64,000 bases of DNA from JAEZDR01 sp039811185 (GCA_039811185.1 JBDHYF010000003.1:124001-188000); one strand, 5' to 3'; shown: positions 1-9,287, counted from the first letter of the stretch. Numbers and translations: made by a program. Notes: generated by a model not told the origin, from the letters alone.

Positions 1-1
1 T

Positions 2-1081
2 ATCGACATTATAACCACTCTCGAAGGCGATATGCCGGTTGTACAGTTGAACAACAGCGGACTGCCTTCTGCGTATATGATGGAAGGAAAGCGGAATAAA
101 GATCAGTTAGAAATTTACATCAACAATACCGGAAACAACGCCAACGCCTATCTTGAGTTTGAAGAGCGACCCAATGAACTTTCAGGAACCGGAATTATTA
201 CGCAGAATATAACACTGATACCCGGTAAGAACAATGTGGCGAGTCTTCAGATAAAAGATGGTTATGAGTACGCCGGTAAACTGTTTGTGAACAATATTCT
301 GGTGGATGAGTTTTATATGGCTGATGGCAACTGGGGGCTCGATTATGAGAAGGCGATGACTCAGATTGTGCAGTACAAAACCGTGAATGAACCCGGGAGA
401 ATTTATAAAGATGATGAGTATCCGGGATATAGAAGCGTTATTCTGAAAGCAGATACCAGAGATTATATATCGATTTACAAATCGTTGAAAGCGGGTTTTG
501 AGGATGCAGACCTCACTGCCTATAAATCTTTGAAGTTTACTGCAAAAGGCAGTGGAAAAGTAACAATCACAATTGTTAGCAGCGCCATTCAAAAGTTTGC
601 CGATCAGTTTTCAACAGAAGTTGAGTTGACAGAAGCTGATAAAGATTATACCATCAGCCTGGAAGATTTTGCTTCTAAAACTTACGGTGCCGATATCGAT
701 TTGTCGAAAATTAAAACGGTTGTGTTCTCCTTTACAGCACCGGGAGGTGTTCTACGGAGCGTTAATTTTTCTGTGGGCAATCTTGCATTCTCCCAGCAAT
801 CCATCGTAAGTAACCGCAGCCTGCAATCGAAAGTGGTGCGTATTTATCCGAACCCTGCGGGAAGAGTGTTCCAATGTAGTTTCGATTCTGATCAGGATAG
901 AAAAGTTGTGATTAGAATAACCGACTTATCCGGAAAAATTTTGCACACAAAAGAAGTGAACGCAATCAGAGGAACAAATACCGTGACTGTGGAACTTCCT
1001 TCTTACATTTCTAAATCATTGATGCTTGTAAATATTGCTGCCGACGTAAAATATGATGCAGCGAGGATATTGGTTGAATAA
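2..1081 (+). CDS. C-terminal part of a secreted T9SS-sorted protein (5' truncated by window edge)
   Basis: The reading frame is open from base 2, so the gene starts outside the window and about 359 residues are visible. The last 80 or so residues are a type IX secretion system type A sorting domain: it opens with VRIYPNPAG, continues with VVIRITDLSGKILHTKEV and ends on a short beta-strand rich tail. That domain sends a protein through the outer membrane and is then cleaved. Before it lies a beta-rich module (about residues 160-255 of the visible part) resembling CBM11/CIA30-like carbohydrate-binding folds (LKFTAKGSGKVTITIV, TISLEDFAS); that assignment is tentative. The catalytic part, if any, is upstream. 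A terminator follows the stop codon. Confidence 0.85.
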   Translation: MDIITTLEGDMPVVQLNNSGLPSAYMMEGKRNKDQLEIYINNTGNNANAYLEFEERPNELSGTGIITQNITLIPGKNNVASLQIKDGYEYAGKLFVNNILVDEFYMADGNWGLDYEKAMTQIVQYKTVNEPGRIYKDDEYPGYRSVILKADTRDYISIYKSLKAGFEDADLTAYKSLKFTAKGSGKVTITIVSSAIQKFADQFSTEVELTEADKDYTISLEDFASKTYGADIDLSKIKTVVFSFTAPGGVLRSVNFSVGNLAFSQQSIVSNRSLQSKVVRIYPNPAGRVFQCSFDSDQDRKVVIRITDLSGKILHTKEVNAIRGTNTVTVELPSYISKSLMLVNIAADVKYDAARILVE

Positions 1082-1104
1082 CCGACCCTCTCTTGGAATT
1101 TTTG

Positions 1105-1133
1105 AAAGTCCGGCCGTTGCGTCGGACTTTTTT
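1105..1133 (+). terminator. Rho-independent terminator after the T9SS protein
   Basis: Arms AAAGTCCG (1105-1112) and CGGACTTT (1123-1130) pair perfectly and run into a T tract. It lies 24 bases after the stop codon. Confidence 0.8.
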
Positions 1134-1212
1134 ATTTAGAGCTTCATCAAAAAACAGAAAGCATCCACACCCGCGCCCGTTGAAGGAGCTCATATTATTT
1201 CCAACATCACTC

Positions 1213-1220
1213 TATATTTG
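1213..1220 (+). promoter_or_regulatory. Bacteroidota -7 box for the Cys/Met PLP enzyme gene
   Basis: TATATTTG matches TAnnTTTG exactly, 18 bases before the ATG at 1239. It covers the TTG at 1218, so translation from that TTG is unlikely and the ATG at 1239 is preferred. No clear -33 TTTG is seen. Confidence 0.6.
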
Positions 1221-1238
1221 GTTCACAAAAGAAAACGA

Positions 1239-2453
1239 ATGTCTGATACTCCAAATTTCAAGGGCTTTGCAACGGCAGCCGTTTATAGCGGCCATCAAGA
1301 CCAAGACGCTCATCTAACACCGATTTTTGCTTCTTCAACCTTTAGTTTTCCTTCGGCCGAATCCGGCATGAACCGGTTTGAAGGGAAGGACAAAGGATTT
1401 ATCTATTCCCGCTGGGGGAATCCGACTTTTCAGGCGGTTGAAGCAACCATTTCGAGGCTTGAAGGATTTGGCCTGACTGATAACACCGGTGCTCCGCTTC
1501 AGCTTAAATCTCTTTTACACAGCAGTGGACAGGCCGCAATGGCTACCTTATTTTTAAGCCTGCTGAAAACTGGCGATCGTTTGCTTTCCCATCTCTCGCT
1601 TTATGGCGGTACGCACGAATTAGTGATGAAGGTTTTATCGGAGGCTGGCATTGCGTGCGACATTATAGACATGCACGATTTAGCAGCAATAAGCGCAGCC
1701 TTTAAAAAACATCCGTACAAGGTGCTGCATATTGAAACACCGGCGAACCCAACCGGAAGCTGTGTAGATATTGCAGCCATTGTGAAAATCGCTTCCGCAA
1801 ACGGCTGCAAAGTGAGTGCAGACAATACGTTTGCTACGCCATGGCTACAACAGCCCTTTGCGCATGGAGTAGATTTCGTTATTCATTCTACTACCAAATT
1901 TTTGAACGGACATGGCACATCAATCGGCGGTGTATTGATTGGGAAAGACCTGAAGTTGATGAATACGAAAATTACAAAATGGCATCGTCTGTTGGGCGGC
2001 AATAGCAACCCTTTCGATGCTTTCCTGTTAATGAATGGAATGAAGACCTTAGCCGTGCGGATGCGGCAACATTGCGAAAATGCCATGCGTGTGGCAGAGT
2101 TTCTGAATGGCCACCCCCAGGTACAGAAAGTGTTTTATGCAGGACTTCCCACCCATCCGGACCATTTAATTATGAAGAAGCAAATGAAGCACGCCGGAGC
2201 CGTTTTATCTTTCGAACTGAAGGGTGGGACAGAAGAGGGCAAGCGTTTCATAAACAAACTGAAACTATGTGTGCGTGCTGTGTCGGTGGGTACAGTAGAT
2301 ACATTGATTTCACACCCGGCTTCTATGACGCATTACGGAGTGCCCAAGGCGGAGAGAGAGATGTCGGGCATCACCGACTCCCTTATCCGTATGAGCGTTG
2401 GAATAGAAGATGTAGAGGATATTATCGCCGATTTAAACCAGGCTTTGTCTTAA
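1239..2453 (+). CDS. Cys/Met metabolism PLP-dependent enzyme (trans-sulfuration family)
   Basis: A 404-residue fold-type I PLP enzyme of the cystathionine gamma-synthase / O-acetylhomoserine sulfhydrylase / methionine gamma-lyase family, cytosolic, acting in sulfur amino acid metabolism. Visible family signatures are YSRWGNPT near residue 56, the PLP-stacking tyrosine in SLYGGTH, and the Schiff-base lysine K220 in HSTTKFLNGHGTSIGG. The GHGTSIGG stretch resembles O-acetylhomoserine sulfhydrylases and methionine gamma-lyases more than cystathionine gamma-synthase, but the substrate cannot be fixed by reading. The start is ATG 1239; an in-frame TTG at 1218 lies inside the promoter box. It has its own promoter and ends at a two-way terminator facing the TonB receptor gene. 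Confidence 0.9.
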   Translation: MSDTPNFKGFATAAVYSGHQDQDAHLTPIFASSTFSFPSAESGMNRFEGKDKGFIYSRWGNPTFQAVEATISRLEGFGLTDNTGAPLQLKSLLHSSGQAAMATLFLSLLKTGDRLLSHLSLYGGTHELVMKVLSEAGIACDIIDMHDLAAISAAFKKHPYKVLHIETPANPTGSCVDIAAIVKIASANGCKVSADNTFATPWLQQPFAHGVDFVIHSTTKFLNGHGTSIGGVLIGKDLKLMNTKITKWHRLLGGNSNPFDAFLLMNGMKTLAVRMRQHCENAMRVAEFLNGHPQVQKVFYAGLPTHPDHLIMKKQMKHAGAVLSFELKGGTEEGKRFINKLKLCVRAVSVGTVDTLISHPASMTHYGVPKAEREMSGITDSLIRMSVGIEDVEDIIADLNQALS

Positions 2454-2462
2454 GTAAGGCAC

Positions 2463-2490
2463 AAAAAAACCCGCAACCGCGGGTTTTTTT
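2463..2490. terminator. Two-way terminator between convergent genes
   Basis: A 12-bp stem (2463-2474 with 2479-2490, A7CCCGC paired with GCGGGT7) and a 4-base AACC loop. The A and T runs on both sides let it work for both the PLP enzyme gene and the TonB receptor gene. Confidence 0.9.
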
Positions 2491-2505
2491 ATTCAAACTA
2501 TTTCG

Positions 2506-5421
2506 TTAGAAAATATTGTAAGCAAAACTTACATAGTACAGTCCACCCACTTTTGGATTTCCAAACGCAGAGCGGTAGTATTTATTTAAAATGTTTGTAC
2601 CGCCTACTTTAAACATCGATTTAATCTCAGGCATTTTATAGCTGACCTGAGCATCAACAGTAGTGTATGCAGGAATTTCTCCGGAACCGAAGGTGCCTTC
2701 CCAATCAACTTTATCCTGCCATCTCATCATCACATTAAATCCAATGTTTTTGTACACATTTTCGTTTCCTACGCCAATGTTGTAACGAAGTTTTGGAGTG
2801 TTGAAGAATGAGGTAAATCCGGGTTCAAGATCTTTCAACTCATCACCAAAAACATTCGCGTTGATGTAATAGGTTTTATACACTTTGTATTCAGCGCTCA
2901 ATCCCCATCCGAACGATTTCACCGGAGTTTCATGGTTTTTCATAAGCGAGTAGTTTGTTGTTGTAAAAGGACTGTAAATCTCGCCATAAGCCTGAGCTGC
3001 CTGAGCAGGTCCTGCTGAAGGATCGATCGAGCTTTGTCCTCTCGCCACGGCAACACGTCCAATGAAATCCTTGTACTCAGTGTAATATACATAAGCGTCT
3101 AACAACAACTTTTTGGCAATAAGTCCTTTGTATCCCACCTCAAACGAGTTGGATGTTTCCGGCTTAATGGCAGTAAAAGAGTAAGCTTTTAACAAGTTTG
3201 CGTTAGCAAGCAAATTAGCCGGCGTTACATTGTTACCCACGGCAGTTCTAAAGGCAACTACACTTTCCGATGTGTAAGGAGCCACATTATTAAAGTTGAA
3301 GTAGGTGTTAAACTGACTAAGTCCGCCAATTAAACGGGCGCCCGGCGTTTGAAGATTGATGTATTGATCTTGTGTAGACGGGAAACGATAAGCCTGTTGA
3401 TACGAAAGGCGGATGTTATGGTCTTTTGCCGCTTTAATAACAGCAGAGAAGCGCGGTGTAAAACGGCCGTCGAAGTTTTCATTTTTATCAAAACGACCGG
3501 CAACCGTAAGTTTCAACACATCGTAGAAGAGCTTTTTCTGAAGCTGGAAGTAGGCACCCATTTCGTTTATGTTGATGCGGCCGGTGGTATCTGCGAAAAT
3601 CGTTCCGCGAGAATTGAGCACATAACGGCGGTAACTTCCCCCGAGAATAACTTCAACTTTATTCTGCACTAAATCGGTTAAGTTAACCTGCCCTTCAATC
3701 TGGTAAAGATCGGTTTGATCGGCAAATTTAGATCCGCCCTGGCCAATCGGCTTGCTCGTAACCTTGTTGAATGCGCTGTTGAACTGAGGCGTACCCGGCA
3801 TATATCTTCCCATATCCGCAACTGTACGGGCTGCGGTATGTGCAGCTGCATCGGTTTGTCCGGTTAATCTTTGTTGTGAATAGGTGCCTATATACTGTTG
3901 AAACCAGGTTTGGTCGGCTTTCCATTCGCGGTTTAGCAAAATGGAAGTGATGGTTGATGCATAAGAGTCGCCTGAATTTTCCTGTGTTGTATAGGCGCGA
4001 ATGAACCAGTTTTTATGTTTCAGTTCAAACTTATATTGTGCCATTTTCAGGTTTACGAGTGAGTAGCGGTCGGCCCCTGTGTAAACAGAAGTTCCGGTTC
4101 CGAAATGGCCGTATACCGATGCTTCAATTTTTGGCGTAATCATATAATAAAGACCCGCGCCGATTTTATAGTTGTACGATTCGTAATTGGTTAGGTGTTT
4201 TTCGGCATAGCCGGTACGGCTAACGGATTGGTCGCCATAAATACCGGCACCGTAACCCATAATAAACGGCAGGTATTGCACCAGCGGCGCAGTTGTGGGG
4301 TTGGCGCCCAACATTTGCGCAATTTGCTGAAAGTTATATCCTGCGGCAATCAATCCCTGAATTTGAGCAAGAGCGGGACCGGGAACCTGACTTACTACCG
4401 CTTGCGCAAATGAGTTCATTTTCGCGCTGGCTTCATCGCCATAAATATTTACACCATCATAATTGGGATCGGTCTGGCGCGTGCCGTTTTTCAGAGAGCT
4501 GAATACATTATTTCTGTCGAGGTTGCTCGAATCGGAAGCCTGCCAGTCTTGAGCCTGAAAGAATTGAGAAGTAATTTTGAAGGCAAACCGGTCGCTCACC
4601 TTCTGCGCCCATCTTACAGACCAGTCGTAAACAGGCGATTTTTTATGCTGATAGTTGTCAATATGGTTAACGCCCATCTTTACCTGTGCGCTAAGTCCGG
4701 GATATTTAAACGGACTTTTGCTGTTAATCAGCAAAGTACCGTTCATGCCGCCCGAACCATAAAGAGCTGAAGATGCGCCCTGCAAAAGCTCCATACTTTC
4801 CACATCAAGTTCGGTAAGCCCTACAACGCTGCCCACAGAAAAATTTAATCCGGGCGCCTGATTATCCATACCATCAACAAACTGGTTAAATCTCAGGTTT
4901 CCGCTTCCGTTAAATCCTCTCGTACTTGGCGTGCGGAAAGTAAGGCTCGAGGTCGTCATGTCAACGCCTTTCAGATACCCCAGAATGTCGTAATACGATG
5001 CAGCCGGCGCATTACGGATAACGCTGGTGCTTACTCGTTCAACAGTTACCGGCGACTCTAAAATCCTTTCCGGTGTACGCGATGCAGCCACAACAATTTC
5101 CTGTCCGAGAGCAACAGAAGGCTGTAAAAATATTTTAAGCTGTTCGTTCGACGAACCAATAGTTCTTTCAAAGCTGTCGTAGCCAACCGAACTGAACACA
5201 ACAACAAACGGCGGCTTTTGGGTTGTAGTGAGTTTAAAGTTTCCTTTTTCATCGGCATATGTGCCGATCTGCGTGCCCTTGATAATAACAGATACCGAAG
5301 GAACATTTTCGTTGGAAGAAGAATTTTTTACGTTACCCTGTATCGTGGTAACACCTTGTGCAAACAAGGCATTCGAGAACGCCAGTAACGTAACGGCAAA
5401 GCATAGTAAGCGAATTCTCAT
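2506..5421 (-). CDS. TonB-dependent outer membrane receptor
   Basis: A 971-residue outer membrane receptor. The order is signal peptide (MRIRLLCFAVTLLAFSNALFAQG), a carboxypeptidase-regulatory-like domain (about 25-105, VTTIQGNVKN to NEQLKIFLQP), a plug domain (starting VVAASRTPERILESPVTVERV), then a long beta-barrel that ends in the outer-membrane signature YVSFAYNIF with terminal Phe. The start was set at 5421 because the ATG at 5481 would place 20 extra residues before a clean signal peptide. No SusD-type lipoprotein or transport gene lies beside it, so the ligand (siderophore, vitamin, peptide or glycan) cannot be named. It is convergent with the upstream PLP enzyme gene and divergent from purC. 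Confidence 0.92.
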   Translation of the reverse strand: MRIRLLCFAVTLLAFSNALFAQGVTTIQGNVKNSSSNENVPSVSVIIKGTQIGTYADEKGNFKLTTTQKPPFVVVFSSVGYDSFERTIGSSNEQLKIFLQPSVALGQEIVVAASRTPERILESPVTVERVSTSVIRNAPAASYYDILGYLKGVDMTTSSLTFRTPSTRGFNGSGNLRFNQFVDGMDNQAPGLNFSVGSVVGLTELDVESMELLQGASSALYGSGGMNGTLLINSKSPFKYPGLSAQVKMGVNHIDNYQHKKSPVYDWSVRWAQKVSDRFAFKITSQFFQAQDWQASDSSNLDRNNVFSSLKNGTRQTDPNYDGVNIYGDEASAKMNSFAQAVVSQVPGPALAQIQGLIAAGYNFQQIAQMLGANPTTAPLVQYLPFIMGYGAGIYGDQSVSRTGYAEKHLTNYESYNYKIGAGLYYMITPKIEASVYGHFGTGTSVYTGADRYSLVNLKMAQYKFELKHKNWFIRAYTTQENSGDSYASTITSILLNREWKADQTWFQQYIGTYSQQRLTGQTDAAAHTAARTVADMGRYMPGTPQFNSAFNKVTSKPIGQGGSKFADQTDLYQIEGQVNLTDLVQNKVEVILGGSYRRYVLNSRGTIFADTTGRININEMGAYFQLQKKLFYDVLKLTVAGRFDKNENFDGRFTPRFSAVIKAAKDHNIRLSYQQAYRFPSTQDQYINLQTPGARLIGGLSQFNTYFNFNNVAPYTSESVVAFRTAVGNNVTPANLLANANLLKAYSFTAIKPETSNSFEVGYKGLIAKKLLLDAYVYYTEYKDFIGRVAVARGQSSIDPSAGPAQAAQAYGEIYSPFTTTNYSLMKNHETPVKSFGWGLSAEYKVYKTYYINANVFGDELKDLEPGFTSFFNTPKLRYNIGVGNENVYKNIGFNVMMRWQDKVDWEGTFGSGEIPAYTTVDAQVSYKMPEIKSMFKVGGTNILNKYYRSAFGNPKVGGLYYVSFAYNIF

Positions 5422-5564
5422 AAAAGCTAAGTTTCGTTTAAAAATTATTAACAATAATACTTTAGAATTTACGAACGGCAAATTTTAAATAAGAAACTTA
5501 AATGGATTTTAATCAACACAGTGTCAGCATAAAAAAAATTTCTCCTGCCGCGTTTTCAGATCAA

Positions 5565-5572
5565 TATTTTTG
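5565..5572 (+). promoter_or_regulatory. -7 box for purC, abutting the start codon
   Basis: TATTTTTG matches TAnnTTTG exactly and ends 4 bases before the ATG at 5577. Transcription should start at or next to that ATG, which suggests a leaderless message. Confidence 0.55.
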
Positions 5573-5576
5573 TGGG

Positions 5577-6506
5577 ATGGAAGCAAATTTTCCGCACCAG
5601 ACTCATTTCTATAAAGGCAAAGTACGCGATGTTTACACCATAGCCGACAACTGGATTGTTATGTTCACTTCCAACCGGCTGTCTGCCTTTGACGTGGTGC
5701 TGCCAAAAACCATTCCCTCTAAGGGCCAGGTGCTGAATCAGATGGCTGCGTTTATGCTGCATCAGGTGCAGGATATTGTTCCGGTATGGCTAACCGGTGT
5801 TCCTGCACCGCAAGTTTCGGTAGGTAGAAGATGCAATCCGTTTAAAATTGAAATGGTAGTGCGCGGAAATCTTTGTGGCCATGCATGGCGTAGCTACCGG
5901 TCGGGATTGCGGACGCTGTGCGGCGTTGCAATGCAAGACGGACTGAAGGAAAACGACTTTTTCGCTGAGCCGATTATCACGCCAACAACAAAGGCATCAG
6001 AAGGTCATGATACCGACATCAGCGCAGAAGATATCATTCGCCGGGGACTTGTTTCGGAAGCAGACTGGCATTCTCTGAAGCAGTATGCACTGAGGCTGTT
6101 TCAGCGGGGAAGTGCTATTGCCGAAAGACAAGGGCTGATTCTTGCCGACACAAAATACGAGTTTGGCAAAATTGATGACCGCATTTATCTAATGGACGAA
6201 ATTCATACACCCGATTCGTCGCGGTATTTTTATGCTGATGGTTTTTCGGAGCGGCAGCAGAAGGGTGAAAAGCAAAAGCAGTTGAGCAAAGAATTTGTTC
6301 GGGAATGGCTGCTCGAAAACAATTTCTGCGGACTTGAAGGACAAACCATTCCGGAGATGACCGCTCAGATTGTGGAAGATATAAGTAAGCGCTATATAGA
6401 GCTGTATGAAATCATTACTGGAAAAAGCTTCATTCCGATGGATTTTTCCGATGAGGAAGTCTACGAAAAAACGTTGTTGTTTTTAGAAGCGAATCGTATT
6501 ATTTAA
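5577..6506 (+). CDS. purC: Phosphoribosylaminoimidazole-succinocarboxamide synthase (SAICAR synthetase)
   Basis: PurC joins aspartate to CAIR using ATP in de novo purine synthesis; cytosolic. The 309-residue product starts MEANFPHQTHFYKGKVRDVY, where GKVRD is the N-terminal nucleotide-binding motif, followed by SNRLSAFDVVLP, IEMVVRGNLCGHAWRSY and LADTKYEFG, all standard for the family; the size fits the longer, about 300-residue type. An upstream in-frame ATG at 5502 would add 25 residues with no family match, and a -7 box at 5565-5572 sits inside that extension, so the start at 5577 is preferred. No other pur gene is adjacent, apart from the salvage gene punA 12 kb away. Confidence 0.95.
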   Translation: MEANFPHQTHFYKGKVRDVYTIADNWIVMFTSNRLSAFDVVLPKTIPSKGQVLNQMAAFMLHQVQDIVPVWLTGVPAPQVSVGRRCNPFKIEMVVRGNLCGHAWRSYRSGLRTLCGVAMQDGLKENDFFAEPIITPTTKASEGHDTDISAEDIIRRGLVSEADWHSLKQYALRLFQRGSAIAERQGLILADTKYEFGKIDDRIYLMDEIHTPDSSRYFYADGFSERQQKGEKQKQLSKEFVREWLLENNFCGLEGQTIPEMTAQIVEDISKRYIELYEIITGKSFIPMDFSDEEVYEKTLLFLEANRII

Positions 6507-6655
6507 TAAAGATGGAGAAGCCGGCTTTTCGGAAAGCTGTTCTATGCGTCTGCGGCTGTCAGGTAGCATAAGATTTTTTTTGGCTGCATCCGCCAGTGGC
6601 TGTCAGGAAGCGTGGATCCAAGTGCTGTTTGTTGCTTTGTGTTATTTTCGCGCCC

Positions 6656-7234
6656 ATGGCAAACACGAATGTTTTAAACAGAAGTGCAGGACGTTGCGAG
6701 ATATGCAGCGCGAACGCGGAGATAACGGTATATGATGTGCCACCTCAAAAAAACACGGGCGACGAATTTTCCATGGCAGTTTGCGGAAACTGTTTGTCGC
6801 AAATCGAAAAGAAAGCTGAAATATCGCCTCAGCACTGGCAAAAACACTTGCCGGTTGCTATGTGGAGCGAAGTGCCGGCGGTGCAAGTTGTTTGTTGGCG
6901 AATGCTCAATCGCTTTAAGAACGAAAGCTGGGCGCAGGATAATCTCGACATGCTGTACTTCGACGACGATACTTTAAGCTGGGCGAAGGCATTGGGCGAT
7001 GAAGACGCCGGAACTTCCGTAGACCTGCATCGCGATGTAAACGGAAATATTTTACACGATGGCGATTCGGTTGTATTAATAAAAACCCTCAACGTAAAAG
7101 GAAGCACCATCAGCGCAAAGCTCGGAACCATCGTAAGAAACATTCGGCTGGTGCCGAACAACAGCGGTCAGATTGAAGGCAGGGTGGAAGGACAGTTAAT
7201 TGTAATTCTTACACAGTATGTAAAGAAGCAGTAA
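6656..7234 (+). CDS. PhnA/YjdM family zinc-ribbon protein
   Basis: A 192-residue protein with an N-terminal zinc ribbon (C-x2-C in GRCEICSA and C-x2-C in AVCGNCLS) and a C-terminal PhnA domain (DVNGNILHDGDSVVLIKTL, NVKGSTISAKLGTIVRNIRLV). E. coli YjdM (PhnA) was named for phosphonate operons, but the family's own role is not settled and no phosphonate genes are nearby. The longer-than-usual middle (about residues 50-110) is typical of Bacteroidota members. Start ATG 6656 was chosen because the zinc ribbon begins soon after; a GTG at 6596 would add 20 unmatched residues. A near -7 box (TATTTTCG, 6643-6650) ends only 5 bases before the ATG. Confidence 0.85.
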   Translation: MANTNVLNRSAGRCEICSANAEITVYDVPPQKNTGDEFSMAVCGNCLSQIEKKAEISPQHWQKHLPVAMWSEVPAVQVVCWRMLNRFKNESWAQDNLDMLYFDDDTLSWAKALGDEDAGTSVDLHRDVNGNILHDGDSVVLIKTLNVKGSTISAKLGTIVRNIRLVPNNSGQIEGRVEGQLIVILTQYVKKQ

Positions 7235-7332
7235 TGCTTAAGCAAAACAGAGAATTTTGGCGGTAACTAATAAAAATATTTATTTTGCCGCCCCTTAATT
7301 AAACAATAAATTCACACCCCAATTCAATAATT

Positions 7333-7815
7333 ATGGATATTAAACAAATTCAGGAACTGGTAAAAATTATCAACAAAACCAACATAGGGGAGATCAGCAT
7401 AGAGGAAGAAGGTTTTAAAATAACCATTAAGCAAAAAGAAGAGCAGATTCAAACCATTATGGCGGCTCCTCAGGCTATGTATGCTCCGGCGCCCGCCGCA
7501 ATGCCTGCCGCCCCCGCCACTGCGGCACCTTCAGCCGACGTGAAAGCACCTGCTGCTCAGCCAAAAGCCGACAATCTGATCACGATTAAAAGCCCGATGA
7601 TTGGTACTTTTTATCGTCGCAGCTCGCCCGACAAGCCTGTATTTGTGGAAGTAGGAACAGAAATCTCTTCCGGTAAAGTGCTTTGTATCATCGAAGCCAT
7701 GAAGCTTTTCAACGAAATTGAAAGTGAGGTATCGGGTAAAATTGTAAAAATTCTGGTTGAAGACGCCAGCCCCGTTGAGTACGATCAGCCGTTGTTTCTT
7801 GTTGAACCGGCATAA
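7333..7815 (+). CDS. accB: Biotin carboxyl carrier protein of acetyl-CoA carboxylase
   Basis: A 160-residue carrier for the first committed step of fatty acid synthesis. It has an N-terminal helical region (1-40), an Ala/Pro-rich flexible linker (about 44-78), and a biotinyl domain (about 82-160). The biotin attachment site is K124 in IIEAMKLFNEIE. Upstream, TTTTGG (7256-7261) and TATTTTGC (7281-7288) resemble a -33/-7 pair with a one-base-short -7 box. accC follows after 66 bases, so the two form a unit; the carboxyltransferase genes accA and accD are not in the window. Confidence 0.97.
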   Translation: MDIKQIQELVKIINKTNIGEISIEEEGFKITIKQKEEQIQTIMAAPQAMYAPAPAAMPAAPATAAPSADVKAPAAQPKADNLITIKSPMIGTFYRRSSPDKPVFVEVGTEISSGKVLCIIEAMKLFNEIESEVSGKIVKILVEDASPVEYDQPLFLVEPA

Positions 7816-7881
7816 TGCAATACCTGTTTCTCTTTTTTAAAAAGTGGCTTTGCTGCTCATTCAATATCTACAAATTAGTTT

Positions 7882-9222
7882 ATGCTTCAGAAAATACTAA
7901 TTGCCAATCGCGGTGAAATTGCGTTGCGTGTAATACGTACTTGCCGCGAAATGGGAATTAAAACCGTTGCCGTTTATTCTACTGCCGATAAGGAAAGTTT
8001 GCACGTAAAATTTGCCGACGAAGCCGTTTGTATCGGGCGTCCGCAAAGCGCAGACTCTTATCTCAACATTCCCAATATTATGGCTGCCGCCGAAATTACC
8101 AATGCCGACGGCATTCATCCGGGATATGGGTTTTTGGCAGAAAATGCTAAGTTTTCGCAGATATGTGCCGATCATGGTATTAAATTCATCGGGCCCAAGC
8201 CTGAAATGATTAATGCCATGGGCGATAAGATGACGGCGAAAGAAACTATGATTAAAGCCGGTGTTCCGGTAATCCCGGGCAGCGATGGATTGCTCGGTAG
8301 CCTTGAAGAAGCTAAGGACCTTGCAAAAAATACCGTCGGCTATCCGGTTATCCTGAAAGCCACGGCAGGCGGTGGCGGAAAAGGCATGCGTGTAGTGTGG
8401 GAAGAAAGCGAAATGGAAAGGGCATACAACACCGCAAAAGCCGAAGCAGGAGCAGCATTCAAAAACGACGGCATCTACATGGAAAAATTTGTAGAAGAGC
8501 CGCGCCATATAGAAATTCAGATCGCGGGCGACAGCTACGGCACCGTTTGTCACCTGAGTGAAAGAGACTGCTCAATCCAGCGCAGGCACCAAAAGCTTGT
8601 AGAGGAATCGCCTTCGCCCTTTATGACACCCGAACTGCGTAAGGCAATGGGCGATGCGGCCATTAAAGCAGCATCCGCAATCGGGTACGAAAGTGTTGGC
8701 ACCATTGAGTTTCTTGTGGACAAACACCGCAACTTCTACTTTATGGAGATGAACACCCGTATTCAGGTAGAGCATTGCGTTACAGAAGAAGTTATCAACT
8801 TCGATCTGATTAAGGAACAGATAAAAATTGCGATGGGAGAGCGAATCAGCGGTAAAAATTATGAGCCGCAGATGCACGCCATTGAATGCCGGATTAACGC
8901 CGAAGATCCGTACAACGACTTCCGCCCGTCACCCGGTAAAATTACCGTGCTGCACACCCCCGGCGGACATGGCGTTAGAGTAGACAGCCATGTGTATGCG
9001 GGCTACACCATCAGCCCGTATTACGACAGCATGATTGGTAAATTAATTACCGTTGCCCAAACAAGAGACGAGGCCATCGATACCATGTACCGTGCATTAA
9101 GCGAGTATGTAATTGAAGGTGTAAAAACTACCATCCCGTTCCATTTGCAATTGATGCAGAACGAAGATTTCCGGAAAGGTAATTTTACCACCAAGTTTCT
9201 CGAAACCTTTCAGATGAAATAA
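7882..9222 (+). CDS. accC: Biotin carboxylase subunit of acetyl-CoA carboxylase
   Basis: A 446-residue ATP-grasp enzyme that carboxylates the biotin on AccB with bicarbonate and ATP. In order: N-terminal MLQKILIANRGEIALRVIRT, the ATP-grasp glycine loop KATAGGGGKGMRVVW near residues 159-173, ERDCSIQRRHQKL, the metal and catalytic stretch EMNTRIQVEHCVTE near 287-300, and INAEDPYNDFRPSPG. The length is the family norm. It lies in an operon with accB and is closed by a terminator at 9246-9269. Confidence 0.97.
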   Translation: MLQKILIANRGEIALRVIRTCREMGIKTVAVYSTADKESLHVKFADEAVCIGRPQSADSYLNIPNIMAAAEITNADGIHPGYGFLAENAKFSQICADHGIKFIGPKPEMINAMGDKMTAKETMIKAGVPVIPGSDGLLGSLEEAKDLAKNTVGYPVILKATAGGGGKGMRVVWEESEMERAYNTAKAEAGAAFKNDGIYMEKFVEEPRHIEIQIAGDSYGTVCHLSERDCSIQRRHQKLVEESPSPFMTPELRKAMGDAAIKAASAIGYESVGTIEFLVDKHRNFYFMEMNTRIQVEHCVTEEVINFDLIKEQIKIAMGERISGKNYEPQMHAIECRINAEDPYNDFRPSPGKITVLHTPGGHGVRVDSHVYAGYTISPYYDSMIGKLITVAQTRDEAIDTMYRALSEYVIEGVKTTIPFHLQLMQNEDFRKGNFTTKFLETFQMK

Positions 9223-9245
9223 ATTTTTGGTTTTTTAAAAAGAAG

Positions 9246-9269
9246 AGCAGCTTTCTGAGCTGCTTTTTT
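9246..9269 (+). terminator. Rho-independent terminator after accC
   Basis: AGCAGC (9246-9251) pairs with GCTGCT (9259-9264) over a 7-base loop and is followed by six Ts. Confidence 0.8.
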
Positions 9270-9287
9270 GTTTAAACGAATGGAAGA

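Noticed and set aside
7897..8553. 218-residue minus-strand open frame inside accC
   Set aside because: It is the shadow of a strongly conserved gene, has no family motifs and no promoter.
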